A stretch of 64,000 nt of DNA from Salinimicrobium flavum (GCF_042684505.1 NZ_JBHULT010000013.1:1-64000); one strand, 5' to 3'; positions 37,285 to 45,996 are shown, numbered from the stretch's first letter. Numbers and translations are program-made. The notes: generated by a model not told the origin, from the sequence alone.

Positions 37285-38355
37285 ATGAAGAAAAAGAAAA
37301 GGAGCCTTCTTCTTCTCATTGTTCTGCTGCTTGTTGTAGCCAGGCTGTTACTGCCATATTTTCTTGAAAAATATGTCAATAAAACCCTTAATGATATTCC
37401 CGGCTACGAAGGCTATGTGGAAGATGTGGACGTGGCTCTTATTCGTGGGGCTTACGTGATAGAAGGTTTGCATCTTGACAAGATCAATGCAGATCTCGAT
37501 AAACCTTTCCTATATTTTCCGAAAGCTGATATTTCCATAGAATGGAAGTCCCTCTTTAAAGGAAGGATCGTAAGTGAGATCATTCTTCACGAGCCTGAAA
37601 TGAATTACATTTTAGAGGACCAAAAGAAAGATACCCCCGAGGGAAAACCTAAGGTGAAGGACTGGACAGATGCCCTAACAGACCTGGTGCCCATTAAAAT
37701 AAACTATTTAGAAGTGCACGGAGGAAAAATAAATTTTGTGCAATTCACAGAAGACCCTGATATCGATCTGGTTTTACGCCATATTATGTTGCAGGCCACC
37801 AACCTGCGGAATGTGCGCAAAACTGAAGAAGCACTTCCATCAACCCTTCTTGCAACTGCAGTTTCTTTTGGAGAAGGTTCTGCCACCCTTAAAGGTAGGA
37901 TGAACCTAATGAAAAGGATCCCTGATATGGACATGGAATTCTCCCTGGTGAAAGCAAACGTCACGGCTCTGAACGCTGTGACAAAGAAATTTGTCGGTGT
38001 GGATTTTGAGCGCGGTACCTTTGAACTTTTTGCAGAAGCCGCTATTGCAGATGGCTACATGAAGGGATATTTAAAACCCATGTTCATTGATACCAAGCTC
38101 ATTGGGGAAGAAGATAAAGGTTTTTTTGAAAAACTCTGGGAGGGTTTTGTGGGGGTCTTCAAATTCCTTTTAAAGAACCAGAAAACCGATACCCTCGCCA
38201 CCAAAGCACCCTTCGAAGGTGATCTCAATAACGTAGATACTGAAGTTCTACCTACGATCCTGAATATTTTTAAGAATGCCTGGATTAAAGCTTTCACCTC
38301 AGATGTTGATGAAGACATTAATTTTAAGGAAGCACAGGAAGAGTCAAAAGATTAA
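37285..38355 (+). CDS. AsmA/DUF748-like envelope protein
   Basis: 356 residues. After a basic start, one transmembrane helix (LLLLIVLLLVVARLLLPYFL, about 8-27), then a beta-rich region with the pattern VDVALIRGAYVIEGLHLDKI and FPKADISIEWKSLFKGRIV typical of AsmA-like/DUF748 repeats that form lipid-conducting grooves. Much shorter than the proteobacterial members. Likely inner-membrane anchored with a periplasmic domain; function inferred only at family level. Confidence 0.75.
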   Translation: MKKKKRSLLLLIVLLLVVARLLLPYFLEKYVNKTLNDIPGYEGYVEDVDVALIRGAYVIEGLHLDKINADLDKPFLYFPKADISIEWKSLFKGRIVSEIILHEPEMNYILEDQKKDTPEGKPKVKDWTDALTDLVPIKINYLEVHGGKINFVQFTEDPDIDLVLRHIMLQATNLRNVRKTEEALPSTLLATAVSFGEGSATLKGRMNLMKRIPDMDMEFSLVKANVTALNAVTKKFVGVDFERGTFELFAEAAIADGYMKGYLKPMFIDTKLIGEEDKGFFEKLWEGFVGVFKFLLKNQKTDTLATKAPFEGDLNNVDTEVLPTILNIFKNAWIKAFTSDVDEDINFKEAQEESKD

Positions 38356-38411
38356 CAATTTCCATCTCCAAAATATATTTTTATAGGAGGTCAGGAAGGT
38401 TTTTTTATTCG

Positions 38412-38419
38412 TAATTTTG
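38412..38419 (+). promoter_or_regulatory. -7 promoter element upstream of the coiled-coil gene
   Basis: TAATTTTG matches TAnnTTTG. The preferred ATG of the next gene is 116 bases further on, which would give a long leader. Confidence 0.4.
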
Positions 38420-38535
38420 CAGCCTCTTAACCAAATCAAGTGCAGATAAACAGGAAGTTAGGTGTTGAAAAAAAATATAATTTTTTCACAATATCAGGTT
38501 TTGATGCTCGTTTTGGTAGTGATAAAAAATCTACT

Positions 38536-39120
38536 ATGAAAAAATTTCTATTTTCCTCCCTCTTCATTTTTTCCCTGGTCTTAACAGGAGCCGCCCAAAC
38601 TTCATCTGAATCAACTATAGATGAAAAATTCTCTGAATTGATCACCACTTCCAATAACTTTAAAGGTTATAAGGTGGTTGATGCAGAGGAATTGAGAAGA
38701 CTGCAAGGTCTTACCTCTAATCGAATCGCAGAACTAAAAGAAGAGATCGCTGCTAACAAGGAAGCCGCCCTGGCCCAAAAACAAAAGATCGCAAAACTTA
38801 ATGCAGAACTGGAAACCCTTCAGGCCAACCTGGAAACGGTAACGGCAGAAAAGGATGCCCTTGCCTTTTTGGGGATGCCTTTCAGTAAAGCCTCATATAA
38901 AGGTATGATGTGGGGAATTGTTGGAGTATTGGTTCTTGCACTTGCCCTGTTTGTGGTACGTTTCAAGAAAAGTCATATCCACACCAAAGAAGCCCGAAAG
39001 AATCTGGCAGAAACTGAGAAGGAGTTTGAAGCTTTCCGTGTAAAAGCACTGGAAAAAGAACAGCGTCTTGGAAGACTGCTCCAGGATGAAAAGAACAAGC
39101 AAATGAAGATGGCCAAATAG
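38536..39120 (+). CDS. Signal-peptide coiled-coil membrane protein next to trmD
   Basis: About 194 residues from ATG 38536 (MKKFLFSSLFIFSLVLTGAAQ), a clear signal peptide; 32 upstream codons are open but basic and unstructured. A coiled coil (about 55-112), one transmembrane helix (GMMWGIVGVLVLALALFVV, about 127-145) and a second charged coiled coil to the end. Orthologues are often labelled tRNA methyltransferase only because trmD is next; nothing in this sequence is a methylase. Function unknown, possibly an envelope tether. Confidence 0.75.
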   Translation: MKKFLFSSLFIFSLVLTGAAQTSSESTIDEKFSELITTSNNFKGYKVVDAEELRRLQGLTSNRIAELKEEIAANKEAALAQKQKIAKLNAELETLQANLETVTAEKDALAFLGMPFSKASYKGMMWGIVGVLVLALALFVVRFKKSHIHTKEARKNLAETEKEFEAFRVKALEKEQRLGRLLQDEKNKQMKMAK

Positions 39121-39136
39121 GTCTTTTAAAAAAAAC

Positions 39137-39144
39137 TATTTTTG
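39137..39144 (+). promoter_or_regulatory. -7 promoter element for trmD
   Basis: TATTTTTG matches TAnnTTTG and lies 39 bases before the preferred trmD ATG at 39184, inside the frame that extends upstream; this supports the later start. Confidence 0.45.
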
Positions 39145-39183
39145 CATTTCGGGCAGCAATCTTCCCGTTCCAATCCACTTTTT

Positions 39184-39870
39184 ATGCGAATAGATATAAT
39201 CACCGTTGTCCCTGATATTCTGAAAAGCCCTTTTGAAGCGTCTATCCTGAAACGGGCCATCGATAAAGGATTGGTAGAGATCCATCTTCATAACCTTCGG
39301 GATTATGTTACCGATAATTACAAACAGGTAGATGATTACCAGTTTGGAGGCGGAGCAGGGATGGTGATGATGATAGAGCCTATTGATAAATGTATAACAG
39401 CGCTAAAGGCTGAGCGGGAGTATGACGAGATCATCTACATGACCCCAGACGGCCACACCTTGAAACAAGGTATGGCGAACGAACTATCTTTAAAAGAGAA
39501 TCTAATTATTCTCTGCGGACATTATAAAGGAGTGGACCAGCGGGTGCGTGAACATTTTATCACCAGGGAGATCTCTATTGGTGATTATGTACTTTCGGGA
39601 GGCGAACTGGGAGCTGCGGTTTTGTGCGATGCTGTGATAAGATTACTACCGGGGGTTTTGGGGAATGAAACCTCTGCCCTCACCGATTCTTTTCAGGATA
39701 ATTTACTGGCTCCTCCCATTTATACGCGACCTTCGGAATACAAAGGATGGAAGGTCCCTGAGATCCTCACTTCAGGAAATTTTCAGAAGATCGAGGAATG
39801 GCGGGAGGATCAGGCATATGAACGTACTAAAAAATTACGTCCGGATCTGCTTTCAGAAGAAGAAAAATAA
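39184..39870 (+). CDS. trmD: tRNA (guanine-37-N1)-methyltransferase
   Basis: About 228 residues from ATG 39184 (MRIDIITVVPDIL), the family start; the 14 codons before it include a promoter element. The SPOUT trefoil-knot motifs are present: FGGGAGMVMMIEPI, CGHYKGVDQRV and SIGDYVLSGGELGA. It methylates G37 next to the anticodon and prevents frameshifting. rplS follows after its own promoter. Confidence 0.95.
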   Translation: MRIDIITVVPDILKSPFEASILKRAIDKGLVEIHLHNLRDYVTDNYKQVDDYQFGGGAGMVMMIEPIDKCITALKAEREYDEIIYMTPDGHTLKQGMANELSLKENLIILCGHYKGVDQRVREHFITREISIGDYVLSGGELGAAVLCDAVIRLLPGVLGNETSALTDSFQDNLLAPPIYTRPSEYKGWKVPEILTSGNFQKIEEWREDQAYERTKKLRPDLLSEEEK

Positions 39871-39906
39871 ATCTACAAAGACTGTCTCTCATTTAATTTA
39901 ATTTTA

Positions 39907-39914
39907 TAATTTTG
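39907..39914 (+). promoter_or_regulatory. -7 promoter element for rplS
   Basis: TAATTTTG matches TAnnTTTG, giving a leader of roughly 65 bases before the rplS ATG. Confidence 0.5.
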
Positions 39915-39986
39915 CACACGTTTCTGGACCAACCTCTGGCGAAAACCGTAAATGTTGCTTCAGACTTACTTTTAAACCATATAAAC

Positions 39987-40337
39987 ATGGAATCGTTAGT
40001 TAAATTTGTACAGGATGAGTTTGTTACAAAGAAGGATTTTCCTGAATTTGCAGCCGGAGACACCATCACTGTTTACTATGAAATTACTGAGGGTGCTAAA
40101 ACCCGTACACAGTTCTTTCGCGGGGTAGTTATTCAAAAAAGAGGAACCGGGGCTTCCCAAACCTTTACCATTCGAAAAATGAGCGGTACTGTAGGTGTGG
40201 AGCGTATTTTCCCGTTAAATCTTCCTGCGTTTCAAAAGATCGAGGTCAACAAACGTGGTAAAGTACGTAGAGCAAGGATCTACTACTTTAGAGAACTTAC
40301 CGGTAAGAAAGCCCGTATCAAAGAAAGAAGAAGATAA
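39987..40337 (+). CDS. rplS: 50S ribosomal protein L19
   Basis: 116 residues from ATG 39987 (MESLVKFVQDEF), the family start; the frame is open 25 codons upstream. RTQFFRGVVIQKRG, TIRKMSGTVGVERIFPLNLP and KRGKVRRARIYYFREL are L19 signatures. L19 sits at the 30S-50S interface. Followed by a strong terminator. Confidence 0.96.
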   Translation: MESLVKFVQDEFVTKKDFPEFAAGDTITVYYEITEGAKTRTQFFRGVVIQKRGTGASQTFTIRKMSGTVGVERIFPLNLPAFQKIEVNKRGKVRRARIYYFRELTGKKARIKERRR

Positions 40338-40356
40338 TCTTTTCAGATATTGTATT

Positions 40357-40385
40357 AAAACCTCCGGTCTTACCGGAGGTTTTTT
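40357..40385 (+). terminator. Rho-independent terminator of rplS
   Basis: Perfect 12-base stem AAAACCTCCGGT / ACCGGAGGTTTT with a three-base loop and T-run, 19 bases after the stop. Confidence 0.93.
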
Positions 40386-40589
40386 CATTTATACGCACCT
40401 GATAAATACCTGTATTGAACTGTTCTTTAGGTCCGGAAATTTTATGCTATTTTTCACAAGCAATTGTCTGCAAATTACTTGCACGATATTTTTTTTCTTC
40501 TTAAATTTAAACATGGATTTTAAAAGGTAAAAGAATGTCGCAAGGAATTCTTCTTTTAAAGTTCTTGTAGAGTAACGATCTTTACATAG
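40386..40589. other. A/T-rich intergenic spacer
   Basis: No coding frame of note. At 40572-40585 there is GTAAC-GATC-TTTAC, one mismatch from the palindrome found at two promoters near 59.7 and 60.8 kb. Confidence 0.4.
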
Positions 40590-40813
40590 GTTTTTGCCTT
40601 TTTTAATTACCTTAAAAAGTAATTTAATTCGGTAAAAACGTTAGGAGCAATTTACACACACTCTTTTGGGACATGTAAATTGTTTCAGATGAAATAACAA
40701 CTTGCCTGTAAGATGATGAAAAATCTTGCAATTGAATGTAAAAGTTCAGCAACCATTGTTATTTCGTTAGAAGCCATTTCATTATAAAGCTATAGTGAAA
40801 TGGCTTTTTTTTA
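40590..40813 (+). ncRNA. Candidate structured small RNA ending in a terminator
   Basis: Successive self-complementary segments: GTTTTTGCC/GGTAAAAAC (40590-40598 and 40631-40639, one G-T pair) enclosing AATTAC/GTAATT; CAATTTACA/TGTAAATTG (40648-40656, 40674-40682); AAATAACAA/TTGTTATTT (40692-40700, 40756-40764); and a terminator at 40771. No reading frame fits. A small regulatory RNA, or a long icd leader with internal termination, would both explain it. I cannot match it to a known RNA family. Confidence 0.35.
40771..40813 (+). terminator. Rho-independent terminator with no gene upstream
   Basis: Stem AAGCCATTTCA / TGAAATGGCTT around a 14-base loop that itself has a TATA/TATA stem, then eight T. 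The nearest gene upstream, rplS, already has its own terminator, so this one must end another transcript. Confidence 0.8.
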
Positions 40814-40866
40814 TTGTCTTTTCTCCTCTTCTTACCTCAATTATCTATGAAAAAAGGCTGAAAAAT

Positions 40867-40888
40867 GGTAAATTGCACACACTTTACC
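40867..40888 (+). promoter_or_regulatory. Inverted repeat in the icd promoter or leader
   Basis: GGTAAA, ten bases, TTTACC, located 25 bases before the icd ATG. It could be an operator or leader hairpin. No TAnnTTTG element was found near icd. Confidence 0.3.
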
Positions 40889-40912
40889 TAGAACAATAAA
40901 TAACCCAATTAT

Positions 40913-43135
40913 ATGACACAGAAAACAAAGATCATCTATACCAAAACAGATGAGGCACCGGCCCTTGCTACCTATTCGTTTCTTCCTATTGTCCAGACTT
41001 TCACAAAACCTGCAAACGTTGCACTTGAAACCAAAGATATATCTCTTGCCGGAAGAATACTGGCGCAGTTTTCTGACATATTACCGGCAGACCAACGGGT
41101 TTCTGATGACCTGGGAGAACTTGGGGAACTTGCAAAACAACCGGAGGCCAACATTATCAAACTTCCCAATATAAGTGCATCTGTCCCTCAATTAAAAACT
41201 GCCATTGAAGAACTTCAAAAGAAGGGTTATGACCTTCCCAATTATCCCGATGAACCGTCAGGAGATGATGAAAAGGCAATAAAAGCAAAATATGACAGGG
41301 TAAAAGGGAGTGCCGTGAACCCTGTCCTTCGTGAAGGGAACTCAGATCGGCGGGCCCCAAGGGCAGTAAAGAACTACGCTAAAAAACATCCGCACTCTAT
41401 GGGCGAATGGAGTGCAGATTCCAAAAGCCATGTGGCTACTATGGGAAAAGACGATTTCTATTCTAATGAGAAATCTGTCACCGTTCCCAAAGAGATGGAT
41501 GTAAAGATCCAGCTGGTCAATAACAAAGGAAATATCTCCATACTGAAAGACAACTTGCATTTATTAGCTGGTGAGGTCATAGACGCAACCTTCATGAGCA
41601 GGAAGGCCCTGGTAAAGTTCCTGGAGGAACAGGTAAAGGATGCCAAAGAGAAAGATTTACTGTTCTCACTGCACATGAAAGCAACCATGATGAAAGTGTC
41701 AGATCCTATCATTTTTGGACATGCGGTTAAAGTCTTTTTTAAAGATATTTTTGACAAGTATTCTGCTACTCTTGAAGAGGCAGGGGCTGATCCCAATAGC
41801 GGACTTGGAGATGTACTCTCTGCAATCAGCAAACTTCCCGAGGATAAGAGAACAGAGATAGAAACGGCCATTCAGGCTGACCTAAAGAACGGTCCTGATC
41901 TCGCTATGGTGAACAGCGACAAAGGGATCACCAATCTGCATGTGCCCAGTGATGTGATCATTGATGCTTCTATGCCGGCAATGATAAGAACATCGGGGAA
42001 AATGTGGAATTCAGATGGAAAACCGCAGGACACCAAAGCAGTGATCCCAGACAGTAGTTATGCAGGAGTTTATAAGACAACCATTGAATTCTGTAAAAAA
42101 TACGGGGCTTTTGATCCTACCACTATGGGAACTGTTCCTAATGTAGGCTTGATGGCTCAAAAAGCTGAAGAGTATGGATCTCACGACAAGACCTTTGAAA
42201 TATCTGAAGAAGGAACGGTCCAGGTGATCGCCGCAAACGGAGAGGTCCTTATGGACCACAAGGTGGAAAAAGGTGATATCTGGAGAATGTGTCAAACCAA
42301 AGATGCTCCCGTACAGGATTGGGTAAAGCTTGCCGTAAACAGAGCACGCGCTACTGGGATCCCTACGATATTCTGGTTGGACCGCAGCCGCGCACATGAT
42401 GCTGAGATTATTAAAAAAGTAAATCAATACCTGCCCCAGCATGACACTGAAGATCTGGATATAAGGATCATGTCTCCTGAAGAGGCCACTGAATTTACTT
42501 TAAAACGCCTGAAGGAAGGAGAAGATACCATTTCTGTTACCGGAAACGTGCTTCGTGATTACCTTACAGACCTGTTCCCTATATTGGAATTGGGAACGAG
42601 TGCAAAAATGTTGTCTATCGTTCCATTAATGAATGGCGGTGGTCTATTTGAGACCGGCGCAGGGGGATCTGCACCTAAACATGTACAGCAGTTCGTGGAA
42701 GAAGGACATCTAAGATGGGATTCCCTCGGGGAATTCCTGGCACTTGCTGTGTCGCTGGAACACCTGGGCGAAAAGTACGGTAACCAAAAGGCTCTGGTGC
42801 TGTCTGAAGCATTGGATAAAGCGACCGAATTATTCCTCGAAAATGATAAATCCCCCTCCAGAAAGGTGAATGAGCTCGATAATCGTGGTAGTCACTATTT
42901 CCTCGCACTATATTGGGCTCAGGCTCTTGCTGAACAAGACAGGGACCGTGAGCTGAAGGATCATTTCGATGCAATCGCAAAAGACCTGAAGTCTGCGGAG
43001 AAAAAGATTCTGCAGGAACTTATAGATGCTCAGGGATCGCCTGTTGATATTGGAGGTTACTATAAACCTGAAGAAGAAAAAGTAAGCCGGGCAATGAGGC
43101 CAAGCCCCACCCTGAACAGTATTCTGGACAGGTAA
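40913..43135 (+). CDS. icd: Monomeric NADP-dependent isocitrate dehydrogenase
   Basis: 740 residues, the length of the monomeric (IDH-II) class rather than the about 420-residue dimeric class. Starts TKIIYTKTDEAPALATYSFLPIV and has REGNSDRRAP (isocitrate-binding serine/arginines), FYSNEKSVT, KDGPDLAMVNSDKGI-like and ETGAGGSAPKHVQQF, all characteristic. It makes 2-oxoglutarate and NADPH in the TCA cycle. It has its own terminator and is monocistronic. Confidence 0.96.
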   Translation: MTQKTKIIYTKTDEAPALATYSFLPIVQTFTKPANVALETKDISLAGRILAQFSDILPADQRVSDDLGELGELAKQPEANIIKLPNISASVPQLKTAIEELQKKGYDLPNYPDEPSGDDEKAIKAKYDRVKGSAVNPVLREGNSDRRAPRAVKNYAKKHPHSMGEWSADSKSHVATMGKDDFYSNEKSVTVPKEMDVKIQLVNNKGNISILKDNLHLLAGEVIDATFMSRKALVKFLEEQVKDAKEKDLLFSLHMKATMMKVSDPIIFGHAVKVFFKDIFDKYSATLEEAGADPNSGLGDVLSAISKLPEDKRTEIETAIQADLKNGPDLAMVNSDKGITNLHVPSDVIIDASMPAMIRTSGKMWNSDGKPQDTKAVIPDSSYAGVYKTTIEFCKKYGAFDPTTMGTVPNVGLMAQKAEEYGSHDKTFEISEEGTVQVIAANGEVLMDHKVEKGDIWRMCQTKDAPVQDWVKLAVNRARATGIPTIFWLDRSRAHDAEIIKKVNQYLPQHDTEDLDIRIMSPEEATEFTLKRLKEGEDTISVTGNVLRDYLTDLFPILELGTSAKMLSIVPLMNGGGLFETGAGGSAPKHVQQFVEEGHLRWDSLGEFLALAVSLEHLGEKYGNQKALVLSEALDKATELFLENDKSPSRKVNELDNRGSHYFLALYWAQALAEQDRDRELKDHFDAIAKDLKSAEKKILQELIDAQGSPVDIGGYYKPEEEKVSRAMRPSPTLNSILDR

Positions 43136-43158
43136 CTTGAATATTTTAAAATAAACAG

Positions 43159-43191
43159 GAGCCGGAAATCTAATTTCCGGCTCTTTTTTTT
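43159..43191 (+). terminator. Rho-independent terminator of icd
   Basis: Stem GAGCCGGAAA / TTTCCGGCTC, five-base loop, then eight T, 23 bases after the stop. Confidence 0.93.
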
Positions 43192-43314
43192 GAACATTAT
43201 CTCCTTAACTCCACCAGTTTTATATTAATCTTTATTTTAAAACCGACAAGTCATGGAAAAAGCTATCTAATAGATAAGCAGGGTTTTTTTTATCTTTTTC
43301 ATAAGAAAAATTGA

Positions 43315-43322
43315 TACTTTTG
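43315..43322 (+). promoter_or_regulatory. -7 promoter element for oxyR
   Basis: TACTTTTG matches TAnnTTTG and lies 20 bases before the ATG at 43343. Confidence 0.5.
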
Positions 43323-43342
43323 TTTCCCGAAAAATACGATCT

Positions 43343-44293
43343 ATGACCATCACACAATTACATTATGTTCTGGCCGTTGCTGAGCATCAAAATTTCACCA
43401 GAGCTGCACAAAAAGTTTTTGTAACCCAGCCAACCCTCTCCATGCAGATTCAGAAACTGGAAGATGAACTTGATGTGCTGATCTTTGACCGAAGTAAGAA
43501 ACCTATTGAACTGACCGAAACGGGAAAGAAGATCGTTCAACAGGCAAGAAACATAGTTAATGAAAGTGACAGAATCCAGGATATTGTTGATCAGCAAAAA
43601 GGTTTTGTAGGTGGATTGTTCCGTTTAGGGGTGATTCCTACCATTATGCCTACCCTGTTACCTATGTTCTTAAAATCTTTCATCAAAAAATACCCTAAGG
43701 TTAAATTAAAGATCGAGGAACTTCACACTGAGGCTTTAATAGAAAAGTTGCAGGAAGGACATCTCGATGCGGCCATTGCAGCAACGCCGCTGGAATTGTC
43801 TCATATAAAGGAAGCCCCACTTTATTATGAACCTTTTGTGGGTTACATTCCACAAGGTCATCGCCTCAGTTCAAAAAGCACGTTAGGTGTAGACGATCTC
43901 GACTTAGATGATATTCTGTTACTTGAAGACGGCCACTGTTTTAAAGAAGGTATCCTAAATCTGTGTAAAGCTACCAGGGTAACGGGAAATGATCATTTTC
44001 AACTTGAAAGCGGAAGTTTCGAGACCCTTATCAAACTTGCAAATGAAGGTTTAGGCATGACCCTTTTGCCATACCTCCATACCCTGGAACTAACAAATGA
44101 AGAAAAAAAGAATTTACGAATGTTCAATGAACCCAGCCCGGCACGGGAGGTAAGCCTTATCTACAATAAAAGTGAATTGAAGATGCAGATCATAGAAGCT
44201 TTGCGCTCTACTATTGCAGGGGTGATAAAAGGAGCTATAGCTTTTCAGAATGTCAAGATCATAAGTCCTTTACATAAAAAGGACCAGTCCTGA
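43343..44293 (+). CDS. oxyR: Hydrogen-peroxide-sensing LysR regulator OxyR
   Basis: 316 residues. LysR winged helix (1-60; FTRAAQKVFVTQPTLSMQIQKLE) and a periplasmic-binding-fold sensor domain. The two redox cysteines of OxyR, C199 and C208, are present at exactly the E. coli positions in GHCFKEGILNLC. Peroxide would form a disulfide and switch promoter contacts. No catalase or peroxidase gene is adjacent. Promoter element and shared terminator flank it. Confidence 0.94.
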   Translation: MTITQLHYVLAVAEHQNFTRAAQKVFVTQPTLSMQIQKLEDELDVLIFDRSKKPIELTETGKKIVQQARNIVNESDRIQDIVDQQKGFVGGLFRLGVIPTIMPTLLPMFLKSFIKKYPKVKLKIEELHTEALIEKLQEGHLDAAIAATPLELSHIKEAPLYYEPFVGYIPQGHRLSSKSTLGVDDLDLDDILLLEDGHCFKEGILNLCKATRVTGNDHFQLESGSFETLIKLANEGLGMTLLPYLHTLELTNEEKKNLRMFNEPSPAREVSLIYNKSELKMQIIEALRSTIAGVIKGAIAFQNVKIISPLHKKDQS

Positions 44294-44302
44294 AGCTAAT
44301 AA

Positions 44303-44334
44303 AAAAAGCGGCTTTTCAGCCGCTTTTCTATTTT
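44303..44334. terminator. Bidirectional terminator between oxyR and a small minus-strand gene
   Basis: AAAAGCGGCT, loop TTTC, AGCCGCTTTT; T-rich on both strands (TTTTCTATTTT on plus, TTTTTTTATT on minus). It ends directly beside the undetermined base at 44335. Confidence 0.85.
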
Positions 44335-44452
44335 NGATCTCGTAAGGTAATAACCGCTGTAAAGCTTTTTTTACCTCCTTGCAGAAAAGCGTTACATCAA
44401 AACTCACTTTATTAAGCACTGTTTTGGTGTATTCAAACATCGCTCTCGCCAT
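44333..44452 (-). CDS. Small conserved-looking protein whose stop includes the undetermined base
   Basis: Frame from ATG 44452 reads MARAMFEYTKTVLNKVSFDV then about 19 more residues to LLPYEI, after which the codon is nAA (44335-44333). If the undetermined base is T on the minus strand this is TAA and the product has 39 residues, ending right before the terminator; any other base lets the frame run through the terminator and antisense into oxyR, which is unlikely. I recall longer flavobacterial proteins starting with the same MARAMFEYTKTVL segment, so a truncation or missing base is also possible. Function unknown. Confidence 0.55.
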
Positions 44453-44583
44453 AATAACAATAAATTTAAAGAAACCTGGTTAGAAAAAGTAGTGATTTTC
44501 TATAGGCGCAAACGTTTTCGTTAGACCTTTTAAAAGTACAAATTTTTTCCCTGTTCAGGAACAGAAACCCAATTTTAACACTG

Positions 44584-45384
44584 TTAAAATCTGTTGTCTC
44601 CCCTAACCATATCACCTAAGCCTCCAAGGATACTGCCCTCGCCTTTATCTTTGCCTCCTCCCTGTGGAGCTGCTGCAAGAATTCTGCCGGCGAGCCTGCT
44701 AAATGGTAAGGATTGAATGAAAACAGTACCCGGTCCGGTAAGGGTTGCATAGAACAGGCCTTCCCCTCCAAACAGGCTGTTCTTTATACCTCCTATAAAT
44801 TCAATATTGTAATCTACATCTTTAGTGAACCCAATAATACAACCGGTATCCACCTTTAGCTTTTCTCCTGGCTGCAGGTATTTTTTCGCCGTTGTACCTC
44901 CGGAATGCACGAAAGCCAGACCATCCCCCTCGAGTTTCTGCATGATAAAACCTTCTCCGCCAAAGAATCCCCGGCCCAGTTTGCGGCTGAATTCCACCCC
45001 TATTGAAACTCCCTTAGCCGCGCAAAGAAAGGCATCTTTTTGGCAGATGAATTTCCCGCCGTACTCACGAAGATCAAGTGGGATCACTTTTCCGGGATAA
45101 GGGGAAGCAAAACTTATCTTTTTCTTGCCCTGTACCTGGTTACTGAAGATGGTCATAAACAAACTTTCCCCAGTCAATAATCTTTTCCCAGCTCCCAGGA
45201 CTTTCCCCAGGAAACCTTCGTTTTGTTTTGAACCGTCACCAAAGATGGTATCCATTTTAATACCGTCATCCATCATCATGAAATTTCCGGCTTCAGCTAT
45301 GACTGCTTCCTGCGGATCAAGCTCCAGCTCTACATACTGCATCTCTTCCCCAAAGATCTCGTAGTCTATTTCGTGTGAGTTCAT
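44584..45384 (-). CDS. TIGR00266/AIM24 family protein
   Basis: 266 residues. Three beta-rich repeats with motifs EAVIAEAGNFMMMDDGI, GESLFMTIFSN and GEGFIMQKLEGDGLAFVHSGG, all hallmarks of the AIM24 fold related to tubby/scramblase-like barrels. The C-terminus is Gly-rich (APQGGGKDKGEGSILGG). Cytoplasmic, function undefined; often implicated in membrane stress. It follows the DUF4442 gene by 27 bases. Confidence 0.9.
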   Translation of the reverse strand: MNSHEIDYEIFGEEMQYVELELDPQEAVIAEAGNFMMMDDGIKMDTIFGDGSKQNEGFLGKVLGAGKRLLTGESLFMTIFSNQVQGKKKISFASPYPGKVIPLDLREYGGKFICQKDAFLCAAKGVSIGVEFSRKLGRGFFGGEGFIMQKLEGDGLAFVHSGGTTAKKYLQPGEKLKVDTGCIIGFTKDVDYNIEFIGGIKNSLFGGEGLFYATLTGPGTVFIQSLPFSRLAGRILAAAPQGGGKDKGEGSILGGLGDMVRGDNRF

Positions 45385-45411
45385 AATTATTGATGTTATT
45401 GATTAATTTCC

Positions 45412-45903
45412 TTACATATCTGATTCAGCTGAAACCATCTTTTTCCTTCCTGATTTTAATTTAATGGTCCATTCAAATTCAAAAACAGAAACCTCCTGCC
45501 CTTCTTCATTGAGTCCTACAGACTTCATCCAGAAGGTCTGCCCTTCACCTGTGGCTACTGTCTTTTCAATAGCCTCACTGATCACTGCCCCGTCTGCACA
45601 TTCGAAAGTGATCCTTCCCGTGGCTTTTTTAGTGAACCGGGAGTTATTCTGCGCCACCAGCATGGAGATATTTTTCCCGCTCTTTTTGATACCGGCCATT
45701 ACCAAAGCACCTGTACTCAATTCTGCAGCCATTGCCTGAACAGCGAAATAGAGGGAGTTGAAAGGATTCTGATTGATCCACCGGTGCTTCACCCCTGTGA
45801 CACAAATTCTGTCAGTCAGTTTTTTGACTCTTACCCCGCAAAGCCAGGCACTGGGTAGCTTGAACATTAAAAACCTATTAAGATTGCGGGTCGTGATTTC
45901 CAT
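45412..45903 (-). CDS. DUF4442 hotdog-fold protein, likely thioesterase-like
   Basis: 163 residues. The sequence MFKLPSAWLCGVRVKKL, NPFNSLYFAVQAMAAELSTGALV matches the DUF4442 family, a hotdog-fold group related to PaaI/YiiD thioesterases. The helix AVQAMAAELS occupies the position of the central hotdog helix. Substrate unknown. Probably cotranscribed with the AIM24 gene. Confidence 0.82.
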   Translation of the reverse strand: MEITTRNLNRFLMFKLPSAWLCGVRVKKLTDRICVTGVKHRWINQNPFNSLYFAVQAMAAELSTGALVMAGIKKSGKNISMLVAQNNSRFTKKATGRITFECADGAVISEAIEKTVATGEGQTFWMKSVGLNEEGQEVSVFEFEWTIKLKSGRKKMVSAESDM

Positions 45904-45996
45904 ATGTACCGGGGATTTTTTCTAAATGTATTCAATTTTTTAAACATCGTAAAATGTTAAAATTAATAATTGGCAAAAAAAATATAGTACTTTGTT

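Noticed and set aside
40255..40530. Plus-strand reading frame overlapping rplS end and the terminator
   Set aside because: It crosses the strong rplS terminator, overlaps rplS in another frame and has no protein-like composition.
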